A DNA stretch of 64,000 nt, taken from Novosphingobium sp. Fuku2-ISO-50 (lineage in GTDB: Bacteria > Pseudomonadota > Alphaproteobacteria > Sphingomonadales > Sphingomonadaceae). This document shows, one piece after another, positions 8,347-16,881 of the stretch; positions within the stretch are counted from its first letter, which is position 1; every line of letters starts with the position of its first letter. The notes beneath the pieces were generated by a model, which saw only the letters and a list, made by a program, of their open reading frames with translations, ran no database searches and was not told where the DNA came from. The stretch is from the NCBI RefSeq assembly GCF_001519055.1, contig NZ_KQ954301.1:26191-90190 (forward strand), written 5' to 3'. The translations under genes were made by a program, and so were the position numbers.

Positions 8347-9084
8347 ATGAGCAATGCAACACCGATTCCGGGCACGATCCGCCCCGACGAAGCCGCCCAT
8401 TTCGGTCGTCTGGCCGATGACTGGTGGGATCCGGCGGGATCTTCGGCGATGCTGCACCGGCTGAACCCGGTCCGATTGGCCTTTATCCGCAAGGCGATTG
8501 ACCTGCATTTCGACTCACAGCCGCGCACGATGCGGCCTTTGGCGGGCCGACGCGCGCTCGATGTCGGGTGCGGCGCGGGGCTGCTGGCCGAGCCTTTGGC
8601 GCGGATGGGCGCCGATGTGACCGGGGTCGACGCCGCTGAGGACAATGTGCGCGTTGCCGCCGCCCATGCCGCAGCGGGCGGGCTGTCGATCGCCTATCGC
8701 TGCGGCGATGTGGCCGCGATGGGGCTGACCGGCTTTGACCTGGTCACGAGCATGGAAGTCATCGAGCATGTCGCCGACAAGGCGGCGTTTGTCGGCGCGC
8801 TGGCGGCCGCGCTGGACGACCGGGGGCTGATGATCCTGTCGACGCCCAATCGCACCGCCGCATCGCGCCTGTTGATGGTCGAAGCGGCGGAGCGGATCGG
8901 CATGGTGCCGCGCGGCACGCATCATTGGGATGATTTCATCACGCCGATCGAGCTGCACGACCTTTTGGCCGGGGCAGGCCTTGCCATGGGCAATCCGCAA
9001 GGGATCGCCTGGAGCCCCGTCACCGGGCTGCACCTGTCGGACAATCTGGCGCTCAATTACATCGTCGCGGTCACGCGCAGCTGA
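8347..9084 (+). CDS. ubiG: ubiquinone biosynthesis O-methyltransferase UbiG
   Basis: A 245-residue SAM-dependent methyltransferase. N-terminal FGRLADDWWDPAGSSAMLHR is the UbiG hallmark, motif I is ALDVGCGAGLLAEPLARMG, and the VTSMEVIEHVAD block follows. The C-terminal THHWDDFITPIEL segment is also family-typical. UbiG performs both O-methylations in ubiquinone synthesis at the membrane surface. ATG 8347 follows GGGG at -7. It is divergent from lysC (80-bp gap), a common arrangement in alphaproteobacteria. A large perfect inverted repeat follows its stop codon. Confidence 0.95.
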   Translation: MSNATPIPGTIRPDEAAHFGRLADDWWDPAGSSAMLHRLNPVRLAFIRKAIDLHFDSQPRTMRPLAGRRALDVGCGAGLLAEPLARMGADVTGVDAAEDNVRVAAAHAAAGGLSIAYRCGDVAAMGLTGFDLVTSMEVIEHVADKAAFVGALAAALDDRGLMILSTPNRTAASRLLMVEAAERIGMVPRGTHHWDDFITPIELHDLLAGAGLAMGNPQGIAWSPVTGLHLSDNLALNYIVAVTRS

Positions 9085-9095
9085 ATGTAGAGAGG

Positions 9096-9175
9096 CGGCA
9101 CCGGCCCGCTCCCCCACCCGACCGCCCATAGGGTACTATCGTTGGGCGGTCGGGTGGGGGAGCGGGCCGGTGCCG
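9096..9175. repeat. perfect 33-bp inverted repeat (large hairpin)
   Basis: Left arm 9096-9128 and right arm 9143-9175 are exact reverse complements over 33 bp, with a 14-base loop at 9129-9142. Arms are nearly all G and C. It lies between the convergent ubiG and cupin genes. It is far longer than a normal intrinsic terminator and lacks a following T-run, so it could be a REP/REPIN-type element or a bidirectional transcription barrier. Confidence 0.9.
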
Positions 9176-9194
9176 ACCAAAAATCGAGAAAACC

Positions 9195-9551
9195 TCAGCC
9201 GACGTCGGACAGGATATAGATCTTGCGGGTGGGGTCGTGGATGGTCCATTCGCCGGTCCAGCCTTTGGGCAGGACAAACATCTCGCCGGGGCCGAAATCG
9301 CGAGTCGTGCCGTCGGCATCGTGCAGCGTGACCCGGCCCGACAGGATGTGGCACAGTTCGGCCATGGCGGTGCGGTCGGCGGTAAAGCGACCTACAGTGC
9401 ATTCCCACACGCCGATGCGGGTTGCGCCGTCGGCGCTGCGCCACAACTCTTTGGCCACTTCGCGCTGGTTGCCCTCGTAAGACGTCGGCTTGGGAACGAG
9501 CGCGCCAAGATCGAGCGCGGAAAGGTCGCCAAAGGCGGCAAGATTGATCAT
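9195..9551 (-). CDS. cupin domain protein
   Basis: A 118-residue single-domain cupin. The barrel motifs are seen in HILSGRVTLHDADG and DFGPGEMFVLPKGWTGEWTI. The latter, with the PKGWTGEW block, resembles the DUF861 (ureidoglycine aminohydrolase-like) cupin group. Substrate and reaction cannot be assigned. It stands 47 bp after the start-side of the thioesterase gene's stop and probably belongs to the same minus-strand transcript. Confidence 0.8.
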   Translation of the reverse strand: MINLAAFGDLSALDLGALVPKPTSYEGNQREVAKELWRSADGATRIGVWECTVGRFTADRTAMAELCHILSGRVTLHDADGTTRDFGPGEMFVLPKGWTGEWTIHDPTRKIYILSDVG

Positions 9552-9597
9552 GGGGTAGTCCTGTCTGGGATGTATCGCACGCGCCGGACAACAGCCG

Positions 9598-10002
9598 TCA
9601 TTCGCCGGTGGGCAGAAACCGTTCGATCAGGTCGCGGGCCAGCCGCGCAGGCCTGTGCGTGACGGCATCGATGCAGCACCAGTTCGATTTGACTTCGGCC
9701 AGAACCTCTTCGCCGCGCTTGATCACCGTCTGATACATCGCGCGCGCGCCCTGAACCTTTTCCAGCACGACATGCGCGATCGGCGCGTCATCGAGGAACG
9801 TCGGGCGGCGATAGGTGATCTCGTGCTTCAGGGCGACCCACATCAACCCCGCCACCGCTTCGGCCGGGGCCAGCGCGCGCCAGTGGTCGATCACGGCGTC
9901 CTGCACCCATTTAAGGTACGAGGCATTGTTGACATGACCCATGAAGTCGATGTCGGCAGGATCCACATGGATCGCGAAAAGATGGGGGATTACTGGGCTC
10001 AC
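9598..10002 (-). CDS. acyl-CoA thioesterase, 4HBT hotdog family
   Basis: A 134-residue hotdog-fold protein. The motif DIDFMGHVNNASYLKWVQDA is the 4-hydroxybenzoyl-CoA thioesterase-type active-site region with the catalytic Asp, and ALKHEITYRRPTFLDD follows as in YbgC/FadM-type enzymes. It hydrolyses some acyl-CoA, substrate unknown. The ORF runs up to 10161, but the upstream 53 residues are basic and unlike the family; GTG 10002 (encoding the MSPVIPHLFAIHVDP start) is chosen, though no strong ribosome-binding site is visible. Confidence 0.85.
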   Translation of the reverse strand: MSPVIPHLFAIHVDPADIDFMGHVNNASYLKWVQDAVIDHWRALAPAEAVAGLMWVALKHEITYRRPTFLDDAPIAHVVLEKVQGARAMYQTVIKRGEEVLAEVKSNWCCIDAVTHRPARLARDLIERFLPTGE

Positions 10003-10093
10003 GCATACGATAATATCACGTCCCCACCCTGCCCGCCACAAAGGATATGCGGCAAGGCTGTAAAGGGCGGGCCGCTTTATGCGTCGGCGCGGC

Positions 10094-10441
10094 TCATCCC
10101 AGCGCCGCCACCCATTCCGCTTCCTTGAAGCCGACCAGCAACCCGCCGGGATATTCGACAATCGGCCGCTTGATCAGCGAAGGCTGCGCCACCATCAACG
10201 CCACGGCTTTGGCCGGGTCGATCGCCTGCTTGTCCGCATCCGGCAACTTGCGAAACGTCGTCCCGGCGCGGTTCAGCACTTTGTCGAGCCCCGCCAGATC
10301 GACCCAATGCGCCACTTGGGCCCCGTCGGCCCCGGCCTTCTTGTAATCGTGAAACGTGTAGGCAATCCCGCGCGCCTCAAGCCAGACGCGCGCCTTTTTC
10401 ACCGTGTCGCAATTGGGAATGCCGTAAACCGTTATCGCCAT
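10094..10441 (-). CDS. ArsC/Spx/YffB-family reductase-like protein
   Basis: A 115-residue thioredoxin-fold protein. N-terminus MAITVYGIPNCDTVKKARVW has a single active Cys; SLIKRPIVEY near residue 90 is the family's conserved Arg/Pro segment. This is the YffB-like branch of the arsenate reductase family, whose members are mostly not arsenate reductases. An AAGGAG site precedes ATG 10441, so the longer ORF to 10495 is not used. No arsenic genes are nearby, so an arsenate role is not supported. Confidence 0.85.
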   Translation of the reverse strand: MAITVYGIPNCDTVKKARVWLEARGIAYTFHDYKKAGADGAQVAHWVDLAGLDKVLNRAGTTFRKLPDADKQAIDPAKAVALMVAQPSLIKRPIVEYPGGLLVGFKEAEWVAALG

Positions 10442-10505
10442 GGCGCGCTCCTTGCAGGTTGCCCGCCGCTCTAACGATCCGACAGCGGCGGGCAACTGGC
10501 GCGTT

Positions 10506-10532
10506 GCCGCGCCCCGGTTTGCGGAGCGCGGC
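10506..10532 (-). terminator. hairpin after the lipoprotein gene
   Basis: GCCGCGC (10506-10512) pairs with GCGCGGC (10526-10532), with an inner CCG/CGG pair and small loop. It lies just past the end of the minus-strand lipoprotein gene and before the ArsC-like gene. No clear T-run, so termination is plausible but not certain. Confidence 0.45.
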
Positions 10533-10546
10533 AGTTCGACGGGAAT

Positions 10547-11188
10547 CTAGCGAGCCGCAGGGGTAGCGGGGGCAGACTCGGGCGCAGGCGCCGCCGGGGC
10601 GGGATCGGACGCAGCAGGCGCCGTGGCCGAAGCAACGGCAGGGGCAGAGACGGGAGCAGGGGCGGGGGCAGCGGCAGCGGTCTGTGCAGGCGGAACAACG
10701 CCGGCGGCTTCTGCACCAATGGTCGGGGCAACATCGGCGCGCACAGTGGCGTTGTAGGCCGAAACCAGCTGCTCCTTGTCGTTCTTGTCGAGCAATTTCG
10801 ACTCTTCGGCCGAACCTTCGGGGGCCAACTTGACCTTCACCGGATTGGGCGAAAGGAAATTGTTCGAACCGTTCGAACTGTCGACGACGATCCCGATCAA
10901 GCCACCCGCCAGCACATTGCCGACAGTCGCGCCGCCCGCCTTGCTGCGTACCAGCACATAAGTGGGCTTGAATCCGGCATGCGCAATGTCGACACGGACA
11001 GGATTGCGGCGCTTGAGCTTGATCTTGCAGGGCGATGTGCAGCTTTCGCCGCCAGTCACCGTCATGGTCGAGCCATCGGGAATAGTGGTCAGGACAAGAT
11101 CCTGATGCGTGCCATTGACCACCGTGGCGCAGCCAGACAATGTAAATGCTGCCATAGCCGTTGAAATTGCAAGAATGACGGTCCGCAT
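10547..11188 (-). CDS. lipoprotein with Ala/Pro-rich tail
   Basis: A 213-residue protein with a lipoprotein signal peptide: hydrophobic residues 4-18 then lipobox LSGC with Cys20. A Cys pair occurs in GESCTSPCKIKLKRR, and HAGFKPTYVLVRS resembles a PEGA-like beta segment. From about residue 150 the chain is a low-complexity Ala/Pro/Val tail, suggesting a spacer or wall-spanning stretch. An AAGGAGGG site precedes the ATG. Function unknown; it is preceded by a 170-bp AT-richer region (11189-11360) that should hold its promoter. Confidence 0.75.
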   Translation of the reverse strand: MRTVILAISTAMAAFTLSGCATVVNGTHQDLVLTTIPDGSTMTVTGGESCTSPCKIKLKRRNPVRVDIAHAGFKPTYVLVRSKAGGATVGNVLAGGLIGIVVDSSNGSNNFLSPNPVKVKLAPEGSAEESKLLDKNDKEQLVSAYNATVRADVAPTIGAEAAGVVPPAQTAAAAPAPAPVSAPAVASATAPAASDPAPAAPAPESAPATPAAR

Positions 11189-11360
11189 AATGCCCTCCTT
11201 AAGGAGCGCATTGGGTGCCCGACAAAAATGCCGACGTCAATTACGCCTCTAAAAAGTCATTTTCACCATTATGACGTGATTTATTCGAAAAATCCCGTAA
11301 CGTAACGCACTCCGTCGCGAAATCAGGCGGCAAAGGCTGAAATATTGCGACTTTTCGACT

Positions 11361-11828
11361 TCAGTCTTCCGAAACTTCGATCGTAACAATTGCAATCGCA
11401 TCTGGTTTTCCGGCGAAATCCAGCACTTCGCCCACTTCGGCATCGGCAATCGCGCGGGCCAGCGGGGCGGTGAACGACAGGAGGCCCGCAGGCGGGTCGG
11501 CTTCGTCGTCGCCGACGAGCGTGATCGTGCGTTCGCGACCGCCCATGCGCAAAGTGACCGTGCAGCCGAAGGCGACCTTGCTGCCGTCGGGGCGCGGCAT
11601 CAGTTGGGCGCTGGACTGGCGCGTGCTCCAATAGCGATGTTCGCGGCGGGCGGATTTAAGCGCGGTTTCGTCGGTGAGCGTGGGAATCAGCGCTTCGAGT
11701 TCCGCCAGTTTCGCCGAAATCAGCGCAAGGCCGCGCGCGGTGACGCGGTTGGGGCCGGGCGGAATGGGCAGTTCGAATTTGGGTTCGAGATGTTCGTCAT
11801 CGCCTTCGCGGCGGAAGGCGACGCTCAT
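11361..11828 (-). CDS. GreA/GreB-family transcription factor, divergent
   Basis: A 155-residue protein. The C-terminal half (residues about 80-150) shows the FKBP-like Gre domain: VAFGCTVTLRMGGRERTITLVG and FTAPLARAIADAEVGEVLDF. The N-terminal VTARGLALISAKLAELEAL matches the start of a Gre coiled coil, but the coil is short and the acidic tip residues that insert into the RNA polymerase channel in GreA/GreB are replaced by basic KSARREHRYW. It therefore probably does not stimulate RNA cleavage like GreA. Its start overlaps the upstream Hsp70-like gene's end by 4 bp (ATGA), so the two are translationally coupled. Confidence 0.8.
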   Translation of the reverse strand: MSVAFRREGDDEHLEPKFELPIPPGPNRVTARGLALISAKLAELEALIPTLTDETALKSARREHRYWSTRQSSAQLMPRPDGSKVAFGCTVTLRMGGRERTITLVGDDEADPPAGLLSFTAPLARAIADAEVGEVLDFAGKPDAIAIVTIEVSED

Positions 11829-13132
11829 TGCGGGGCCTCGTCGGGGGCGATCCAGTCGGCAAGATCCGGGGCCTGGCCGATCAGCGCGAGGCCGTGGGCG
11901 ATCGAGGTCAGCTCATCCCCGCCGGCGATCCGGCTTTCGTCGAAACGCGCGGTAAACAGCGCGCGCACGGCGGGAATCAACGAGGAACCGCCGGTCAGGA
12001 AGACATGATCGATCTGATCAGGGGCGAGACCCGCGCTGGCCAGGGCTTCATCGACGGTTTCGCCGATGCGCGCGAGATCGGGCGCGATCCAGCGTTCGAA
12101 ATCGGCGCGGGTGACGTCCGCATCGATCGTCAGGTCGGCCCCGGTGAATACGAATTGACCATGGGTATCACGCGAAAGCGCACGCTTGAGCGTGCCGACC
12201 GCATCGTAAAGCGCATAACCCAGCTCGTTTTCGACAACCGCGATCATCCGCCCGATCGCGGCGGGGTCGGTGGCGCTGTGTTGCAGGCGATGGAGCTGAT
12301 CGAGCGTGCGGCGGTTGCGCATCAGCGCAAGCCGCGACCAGTCGCCGAAATCGGTGAAATGGCCGGGCGGAATTTCGAGCACTTTGTCGAACGAGCGATA
12401 CGTCCCGCCTTTGCCGAGCAAGGGCAGGACGAGATGATCCATGATGCGATAGTCGAAGCGGTCTCCGGCGATGCCGATCCCCGCCGAACCGAGCGGCGTA
12501 CAGCGGCGCGCGGCGCCCGGCGCTTCGACGCGGACGATCGAAAAGTCGCTGGTACCGCCGCCAAAGTCGGCCACGAGCAGCGTGGCAGGATCGGACAGGC
12601 GCGAGGCAAAGCTGTAGGCAGCGCCGAGCGGTTCATAGACATAATGCACCTGCCGCCCGAGCGTGGCGAACATCATCTCGTAGCGCTTGCGCGCCAGGAC
12701 CGGATCGGGCCGCGCGCCGACATAGCGCACCGGACGACCGACGACCACGCATTCGGGCAGATCGCGCAAGGGCGCGCCGCCGTGGGCGATCAGGTGCGAC
12801 AGGAAAATCGAGCCCAGTTCCTCGAACCGCAGACGTTTTTCAAACAGACCGGCATGTTCGAAAGCGGCATTGGCGGCGACCGACTTGAACGACTGGATAA
12901 AGCGGCATTCCTGCGGGAAATCGAGGAATTCCGTGATCGCCCAGGGGCCCGCCTCGTGCGCCAGGCCGCCGCGCGCCGTATGCTCCTGCCAAAAGCACAG
13001 CGCCGAGCGGAATACCGAATCGGGCCCTTGTGGGGCGGCAAATTCGACGAGATCGACCTCGCCCGCCGCGTCGGCGCGGGCAATGACCGAATTGGTCGTG
13101 CCGAAGTCGATGCCGAGAGCGCCGGTCGGCAT
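11825..13132 (-). CDS. Hsp70-family ATPase (YegD-like)
   Basis: A 435-residue protein containing only the actin-like ATPase domain of Hsp70. Phosphate-1 loop GIDFGTTNSVIARAD is at residues 7-21, phosphate-2 loop LLVADFGGGTSDFSIVRVE near 190, and the adenosine motif HVFLTGGSSLIPAVRALF near 385. The substrate-binding domain of DnaK is missing, as in YegD-type proteins, whose function is poorly known. It is coupled by a 4-bp overlap to the following GreA-like gene and is divergent from the APH/kinase fusion. Confidence 0.88.
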   Translation of the reverse strand: MPTGALGIDFGTTNSVIARADAAGEVDLVEFAAPQGPDSVFRSALCFWQEHTARGGLAHEAGPWAITEFLDFPQECRFIQSFKSVAANAAFEHAGLFEKRLRFEELGSIFLSHLIAHGGAPLRDLPECVVVGRPVRYVGARPDPVLARKRYEMMFATLGRQVHYVYEPLGAAYSFASRLSDPATLLVADFGGGTSDFSIVRVEAPGAARRCTPLGSAGIGIAGDRFDYRIMDHLVLPLLGKGGTYRSFDKVLEIPPGHFTDFGDWSRLALMRNRRTLDQLHRLQHSATDPAAIGRMIAVVENELGYALYDAVGTLKRALSRDTHGQFVFTGADLTIDADVTRADFERWIAPDLARIGETVDEALASAGLAPDQIDHVFLTGGSSLIPAVRALFTARFDESRIAGGDELTSIAHGLALIGQAPDLADWIAPDEAPQ

Positions 13133-13278
13133 GGTCGCATTCCTTTTCGCGAGGGCCGTAAGGTCGGTCCGGGTGGTGGGGCGCTATGCCAGCGAGGCCG
13201 CGATCCCGCAACAACGGCTTGCCATTTCGCCGGCCAGGTGGTCCCCTGCGGACCATTGCGCAGACCGGGAAGCAGATC

Positions 13279-14877
13279 GTGACAGAGTCCCAGCCACAGG
13301 ACGACGTGATCGCGGCGATTGAGCGGCATATTGGCGCGCGCCATAACGCCGGGCCGGTCCGCCGGATCGATACGCACGGCGCGGTGATCCTGCTGGGCGA
13401 GACCCATGCCTTCAAGCTCAAACGGGCGGTCGATCTCGGTTATCTCGATTTCTCGACCGTGGCGCGGCGCCATGCGGCTTGCCGGGCGGAGCTGGTGCTC
13501 AACCGGCGGACGGCGCCGGACCTGTACCTCGGGTTGCGCCCGGTGATTCGCGGGGCGGATGGCGGTCTGATTCTGGGAGAGCTGGATCCGGGCAAGCTGG
13601 ATCAGGGTGGGGCGGACGATCGCGACGCGCTCGACTGGGTGATCGAAATGCGCCGGTTTGCCGATGACGCGCTGCTCGCCGGGATCGCCGATCGCGGCGA
13701 ATTGACTCAGGGGCTGCTGCGCGATCTGGCCGATGCCGTCGCGCGGTTTCACGATCGCGCAGCGATTGTCGAAGGCCACGACGGCGTCGAACGGGTGCAT
13801 CGCGTGATCGAGGGGAACCGCGCCGCGATGGCCGCGCTGCCCCCCGGCATGCTCGACGCCGACGATGGCGCGGAACTGGTGCGGCGCTGGCAGGGGCTGC
13901 TCGATGCCCATGCCCCGATGCTCGCGCGGCGGGCGGCGCAGGGGCATGTCCGGCTGTGCCACGGCGATCTGCATCTGGCCAATATCTGCCTGTGGCAGGG
14001 GCAGCCCACGCTGTTCGACTGCCTCGAATTCGATCCCGATCTGGCCACGACCGACGTGCTTTACGATCTGGCCTTTCTGATCATGGATTTGTGCGCGCGC
14101 GGGCTGGGCGCGGCGGCGAATCGCGTGTTCAATCGCTATTGCGACCGGCGACCGCACGAGCAGGAAGGGCTGGGCGCGATGGGCCTGTTCCTCAGCTTGC
14201 GCGCCGGAATCCGTGCGCATGTCGGCGCGCTGGGCGCTGTGCGGCAGGCGGACCCGGCGCGCGCCATCGCGGCGGCGCGGCATTACCTGACGCTGGCGCT
14301 CGACTTTGCCGCGCCGCATGAGGCACCGGCGCGGCTGATCGCGATCGGCGGGCTGTCGGGGACGGGCAAATCGACACTGGCCGGAGCGCTGGCCCCGCTT
14401 GTGGCTCCGGCGCCCGGCGCGCGCTGGTTGCGCAGCGATGTCATCCGCAAACGGCTGGCCGGAGTCGAACCCGAAGTGCGCCTGCCGCCCGAAAGCTATA
14501 CACAGGCGGCCTCGGCGCGGGTCTATGCGGCCATGCTGGCCGAAGCGACCGACGATCTGGCGATGGGGCGAGACGTGGTGATCGACGCGGTATCGGGCAG
14601 CGCGCGTGATCGCGAAGGCCTGGCGCGCGCGGCCGCCGAGGCCGGGGCGGGGTTTGTCGGGCTCTGGCTGGAAGCGGACGACGCGACGATGATCGCGCGG
14701 GCGACCGAACGCAGCGCGGCGCCGGGCGGCGATGCCTCCGACGCCGATGTGAGCGTGGTGCGCAACCAGATCGCGCATCGGCCTGCCCCGCCTGTCGGCT
14801 GGGTGAAAATCGACGCCGACAAGGCCCCCGACGCTGTTCTGGCCGAGGCGCTTGCCGCCTGCGCGATCGAGGCTTGA
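13279..14877 (+). CDS. aminoglycoside phosphotransferase-like / AAA kinase fusion
   Basis: A 532-residue two-domain protein. The N-terminal part (to about 345) is a phosphotransferase domain with VRLCHGDLHLANICLW (catalytic Asp loop) and LFDCLEFDPDL (metal-binding). The C-terminal part begins with a Walker A, IGGLSGTGKSTLAGAL, followed by a zeta-toxin/gluconate-kinase-like P-loop kinase. This COG2187-COG0645 type fusion is conserved but its substrate is unknown. GTG 13279 is chosen; the ORF extending to 13186 adds unlike residues. A 15-bp imperfect in-frame repeat (13580-13609) encodes LDPGKLDQG. Confidence 0.85.
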   Translation: MTESQPQDDVIAAIERHIGARHNAGPVRRIDTHGAVILLGETHAFKLKRAVDLGYLDFSTVARRHAACRAELVLNRRTAPDLYLGLRPVIRGADGGLILGELDPGKLDQGGADDRDALDWVIEMRRFADDALLAGIADRGELTQGLLRDLADAVARFHDRAAIVEGHDGVERVHRVIEGNRAAMAALPPGMLDADDGAELVRRWQGLLDAHAPMLARRAAQGHVRLCHGDLHLANICLWQGQPTLFDCLEFDPDLATTDVLYDLAFLIMDLCARGLGAAANRVFNRYCDRRPHEQEGLGAMGLFLSLRAGIRAHVGALGAVRQADPARAIAAARHYLTLALDFAAPHEAPARLIAIGGLSGTGKSTLAGALAPLVAPAPGARWLRSDVIRKRLAGVEPEVRLPPESYTQAASARVYAAMLAEATDDLAMGRDVVIDAVSGSARDREGLARAAAEAGAGFVGLWLEADDATMIARATERSAAPGGDASDADVSVVRNQIAHRPAPPVGWVKIDADKAPDAVLAEALAACAIEA

Positions 14878-14928
14878 CCCGGTCGGCGCGCGGGCGCCTT
14901 TATGCTGACCGTAAAGGAGTTTTTGCCC

Positions 14929-15936
14929 ATGCCCGATCAGCCCATGATGCACGCCATGCAGATGGATGCGCCGGGCGTGCCGCTGCACCGCGTCGAACGG
15001 CCTCTGCCTGCGCCGGGTCCGGGCGAAATCCGCCTGACCGTGCGTGCCTGCGGTGTCTGCCGAACCGATCTTCACGAATATGACGGCGATATTCACGGGC
15101 TCTTGCCGATCATCCCGGGGCACGAAGTCGTCGGGCTGGTCGACGCGCTGGGAGAGGGCATCACCGACCTTGCCGTCGGGCAACGCGTCGGCGTGCCCTG
15201 GCTCGGCCATGCCTGCGGGACATGCCGCTATTGCCGGTCCGGCCGCGAAAACCTGTGCGACGCGCCGCTGTTCACCGGGTTTACCCGCGATGGCGGCTAT
15301 GCCAGCCACATGATCGCCGATGCGCGGTTCTGCTTTGCCTTGCCCGACGGGTTTGACGATGTGCATGCCGCGCCGCTGCTCTGCGCCGGGCTGATCGGTT
15401 ATCGCAGCTATCGGCTGGCGGGTGATGCGCCTGTTCTGGGGCTGTATGGTTTTGGCGCGGCGGCGCACATTCTGGCGCAAGTGGCGATCTGGCAGGGGCG
15501 CAAGGTCTTTGCCTTTACCCGCGAGGGCGATCAGGCCGCGCAGGATTTTGCCCGCGAGATCGGCTGTGCCTGGGCCGGGCCATCGAGCGCCGCCCCGCCC
15601 GAACCGCTTGATGCCGCGATCATCTTTGCCGCCGTGGGCGAACTCGTGCCGATCGCCTTGCGCGCGGTGCGCAAAGGCGGGCGGGTGGTCTGCGCCGGGA
15701 TTCACATGAGCGACATCCCCGCCTTTGCTTATGCCGATCTGTGGGAAGAGCGACAGATCCTGTCAGTCGCCAACCTGACCCGCGCCGATGGTATCGAGTT
15801 TCTTGCGCTGGCGGCCCAGGCCGGCATCCGCACCCATGCCGAAGCCTTGCCGCTCGATCAGGCCAATGTGGCGCTCGACCGCTTGCGCCGGGGCGCGGTC
15901 GAAGGGGCCATGGTATTGATTCCCCAGGCGTCCTGA
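14929..15936 (+). CDS. zinc-dependent alcohol dehydrogenase
   Basis: A 335-residue medium-chain dehydrogenase. Catalytic zinc site: CGVCRTDLHEYDGD and GHEVVG. Structural zinc site: four Cys in CGTCRYCRSGRENLC. Nucleotide-binding glycines are in LGLYGFGAAAHILAQ. Sequence features fit the NAD(P)-dependent zinc-binding alcohol dehydrogenase family related to AdhP; the physiological alcohol is unknown. ATG 14929 is chosen because AAGGAG at 14914-14919 is 9 bp upstream; the ORF from 14902 would start before this site. Confidence 0.9.
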   Translation: MPDQPMMHAMQMDAPGVPLHRVERPLPAPGPGEIRLTVRACGVCRTDLHEYDGDIHGLLPIIPGHEVVGLVDALGEGITDLAVGQRVGVPWLGHACGTCRYCRSGRENLCDAPLFTGFTRDGGYASHMIADARFCFALPDGFDDVHAAPLLCAGLIGYRSYRLAGDAPVLGLYGFGAAAHILAQVAIWQGRKVFAFTREGDQAAQDFAREIGCAWAGPSSAAPPEPLDAAIIFAAVGELVPIALRAVRKGGRVVCAGIHMSDIPAFAYADLWEERQILSVANLTRADGIEFLALAAQAGIRTHAEALPLDQANVALDRLRRGAVEGAMVLIPQAS

Positions 15937-15940
15937 TTCC

Positions 15941-16462
15941 TTAGGCTCGCTGCGGGTGAATCAGCGCCATGAGCCTCAGGTCCACCCAGCGCCCGGCAAT
16001 GAATTGCGCCTTTTGCAAAATGCCTTCGGTCGCAAAGCCCAGCTTTTCATAAAGCGCGATGGCCGAGACATTGTCGGCATGAACCGCAAGGCTCAGCCGC
16101 GACAAATTGAGATGGTCCCAGCAGAAGCGCACGGCCAACTCCATCGCCTCGCGCCCCAGCCCGCGCCCGCGATCTTCCACCCGCCCGATCAGGATGCCCA
16201 GATTGGCGCTGCGATGGATCGGTTCGATCGCGGTGATCTGGATATAGCCGGCGATTTCGGCCCGCCCCAGATGCCGCACCGCCATGAAGATGCGGCGCGG
16301 ATCGCCCATCGGATTGAGCCAGAAATCGCGTTCGCGATCAGGATTCTTGGGCAGATAGGGTTCGTTGAGCCGGGCGATTTCGGGATCGTCGCCCCACAGG
16401 AACAACCGGGCGAGATCTTCGGGCAAGATCGGGCCGACCGCGACTTTGCCTCCGTTCAACAT
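15941..16462 (-). CDS. GNAT-family N-acetyltransferase
   Basis: A 173-residue acetyltransferase of the RimJ/RimL-like type. The acetyl-CoA binding region is LGILIGRVEDRGRGLGREAM (R/Q-x-x-G-x-G/A), followed by LAVHADNVSAIALYEKLGF, the classical motif B. Start ATG 16462 gives MLNGGKVAVGPI; the ORF upstream to 16660 covers the ABM gene region in another frame and is not used. It ends 4 bp from the convergent alcohol dehydrogenase. Substrate unknown. Confidence 0.88.
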   Translation of the reverse strand: MLNGGKVAVGPILPEDLARLFLWGDDPEIARLNEPYLPKNPDRERDFWLNPMGDPRRIFMAVRHLGRAEIAGYIQITAIEPIHRSANLGILIGRVEDRGRGLGREAMELAVRFCWDHLNLSRLSLAVHADNVSAIALYEKLGFATEGILQKAQFIAGRWVDLRLMALIHPQRA

Positions 16463-16493
16463 TGTCCCGGTCTCCGTTTGGGGGGGACCCGAG

Positions 16494-16808
16494 TCAGGTC
16501 TCGCCGCCGTGCGTGTAATGATGAACCCGGCCGGGGGTGCCGGCAAACAGGCTGTAGCTTTGATAATAGGCGCGGCGGCCCTTGTCCTGCACGGCTGCGT
16601 GTTCGGCCACGCGGCGCCAGGCGAGCGCGGCGGCTTCATCCGTCCATTCCGACAGGGCAATCACTTCCCCGTCATCGGCGGTATAGCTCTTGAACGCGAC
16701 AAATCCGGGTTGCGCGCGCGCCAGTTCGACCATCCGATCGGCATCGGCGGCATACGTCGGGCCGTCAATATCGGCCCGTTTGCGATTGCGGAACACCACG
16801 AGATACAT
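16494..16808 (-). CDS. antibiotic biosynthesis monooxygenase (ABM) domain protein
   Basis: A 104-residue dimeric alpha-beta-barrel type protein. MYLVVFRNRKR, ELARAQPGFVAFKSYTADDG and VIALSEWTDEAAALAWR are typical of the ABM family, small proteins that either oxygenate quinol-type compounds without cofactors or serve as accessory proteins. It is 31 bp upstream of the GNAT gene on the same strand, so the two are probably one transcript. Exact substrate unknown. Confidence 0.8.
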   Translation of the reverse strand: MYLVVFRNRKRADIDGPTYAADADRMVELARAQPGFVAFKSYTADDGEVIALSEWTDEAAALAWRRVAEHAAVQDKGRRAYYQSYSLFAGTPGRVHHYTHGGET

Positions 16809-16881
16809 TGCAATGCTCCCTTACCACCTCGCGAGCCCCGCAACAGTGGACATTTCGTCCGGAATGGGGAAAAGGCCGCGC

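Noticed and set aside
10094..10441. Arsenate reductase
   Set aside because: YffB-type sequence with no arsenic resistance genes around; the name would overstate the function.
12790..15705. 971-codon open frame on the minus strand
   Set aside because: It lies opposite the APH/kinase fusion and alcohol dehydrogenase; its Arg/Gln/His-rich sequence is the usual shadow of GC-rich genes.
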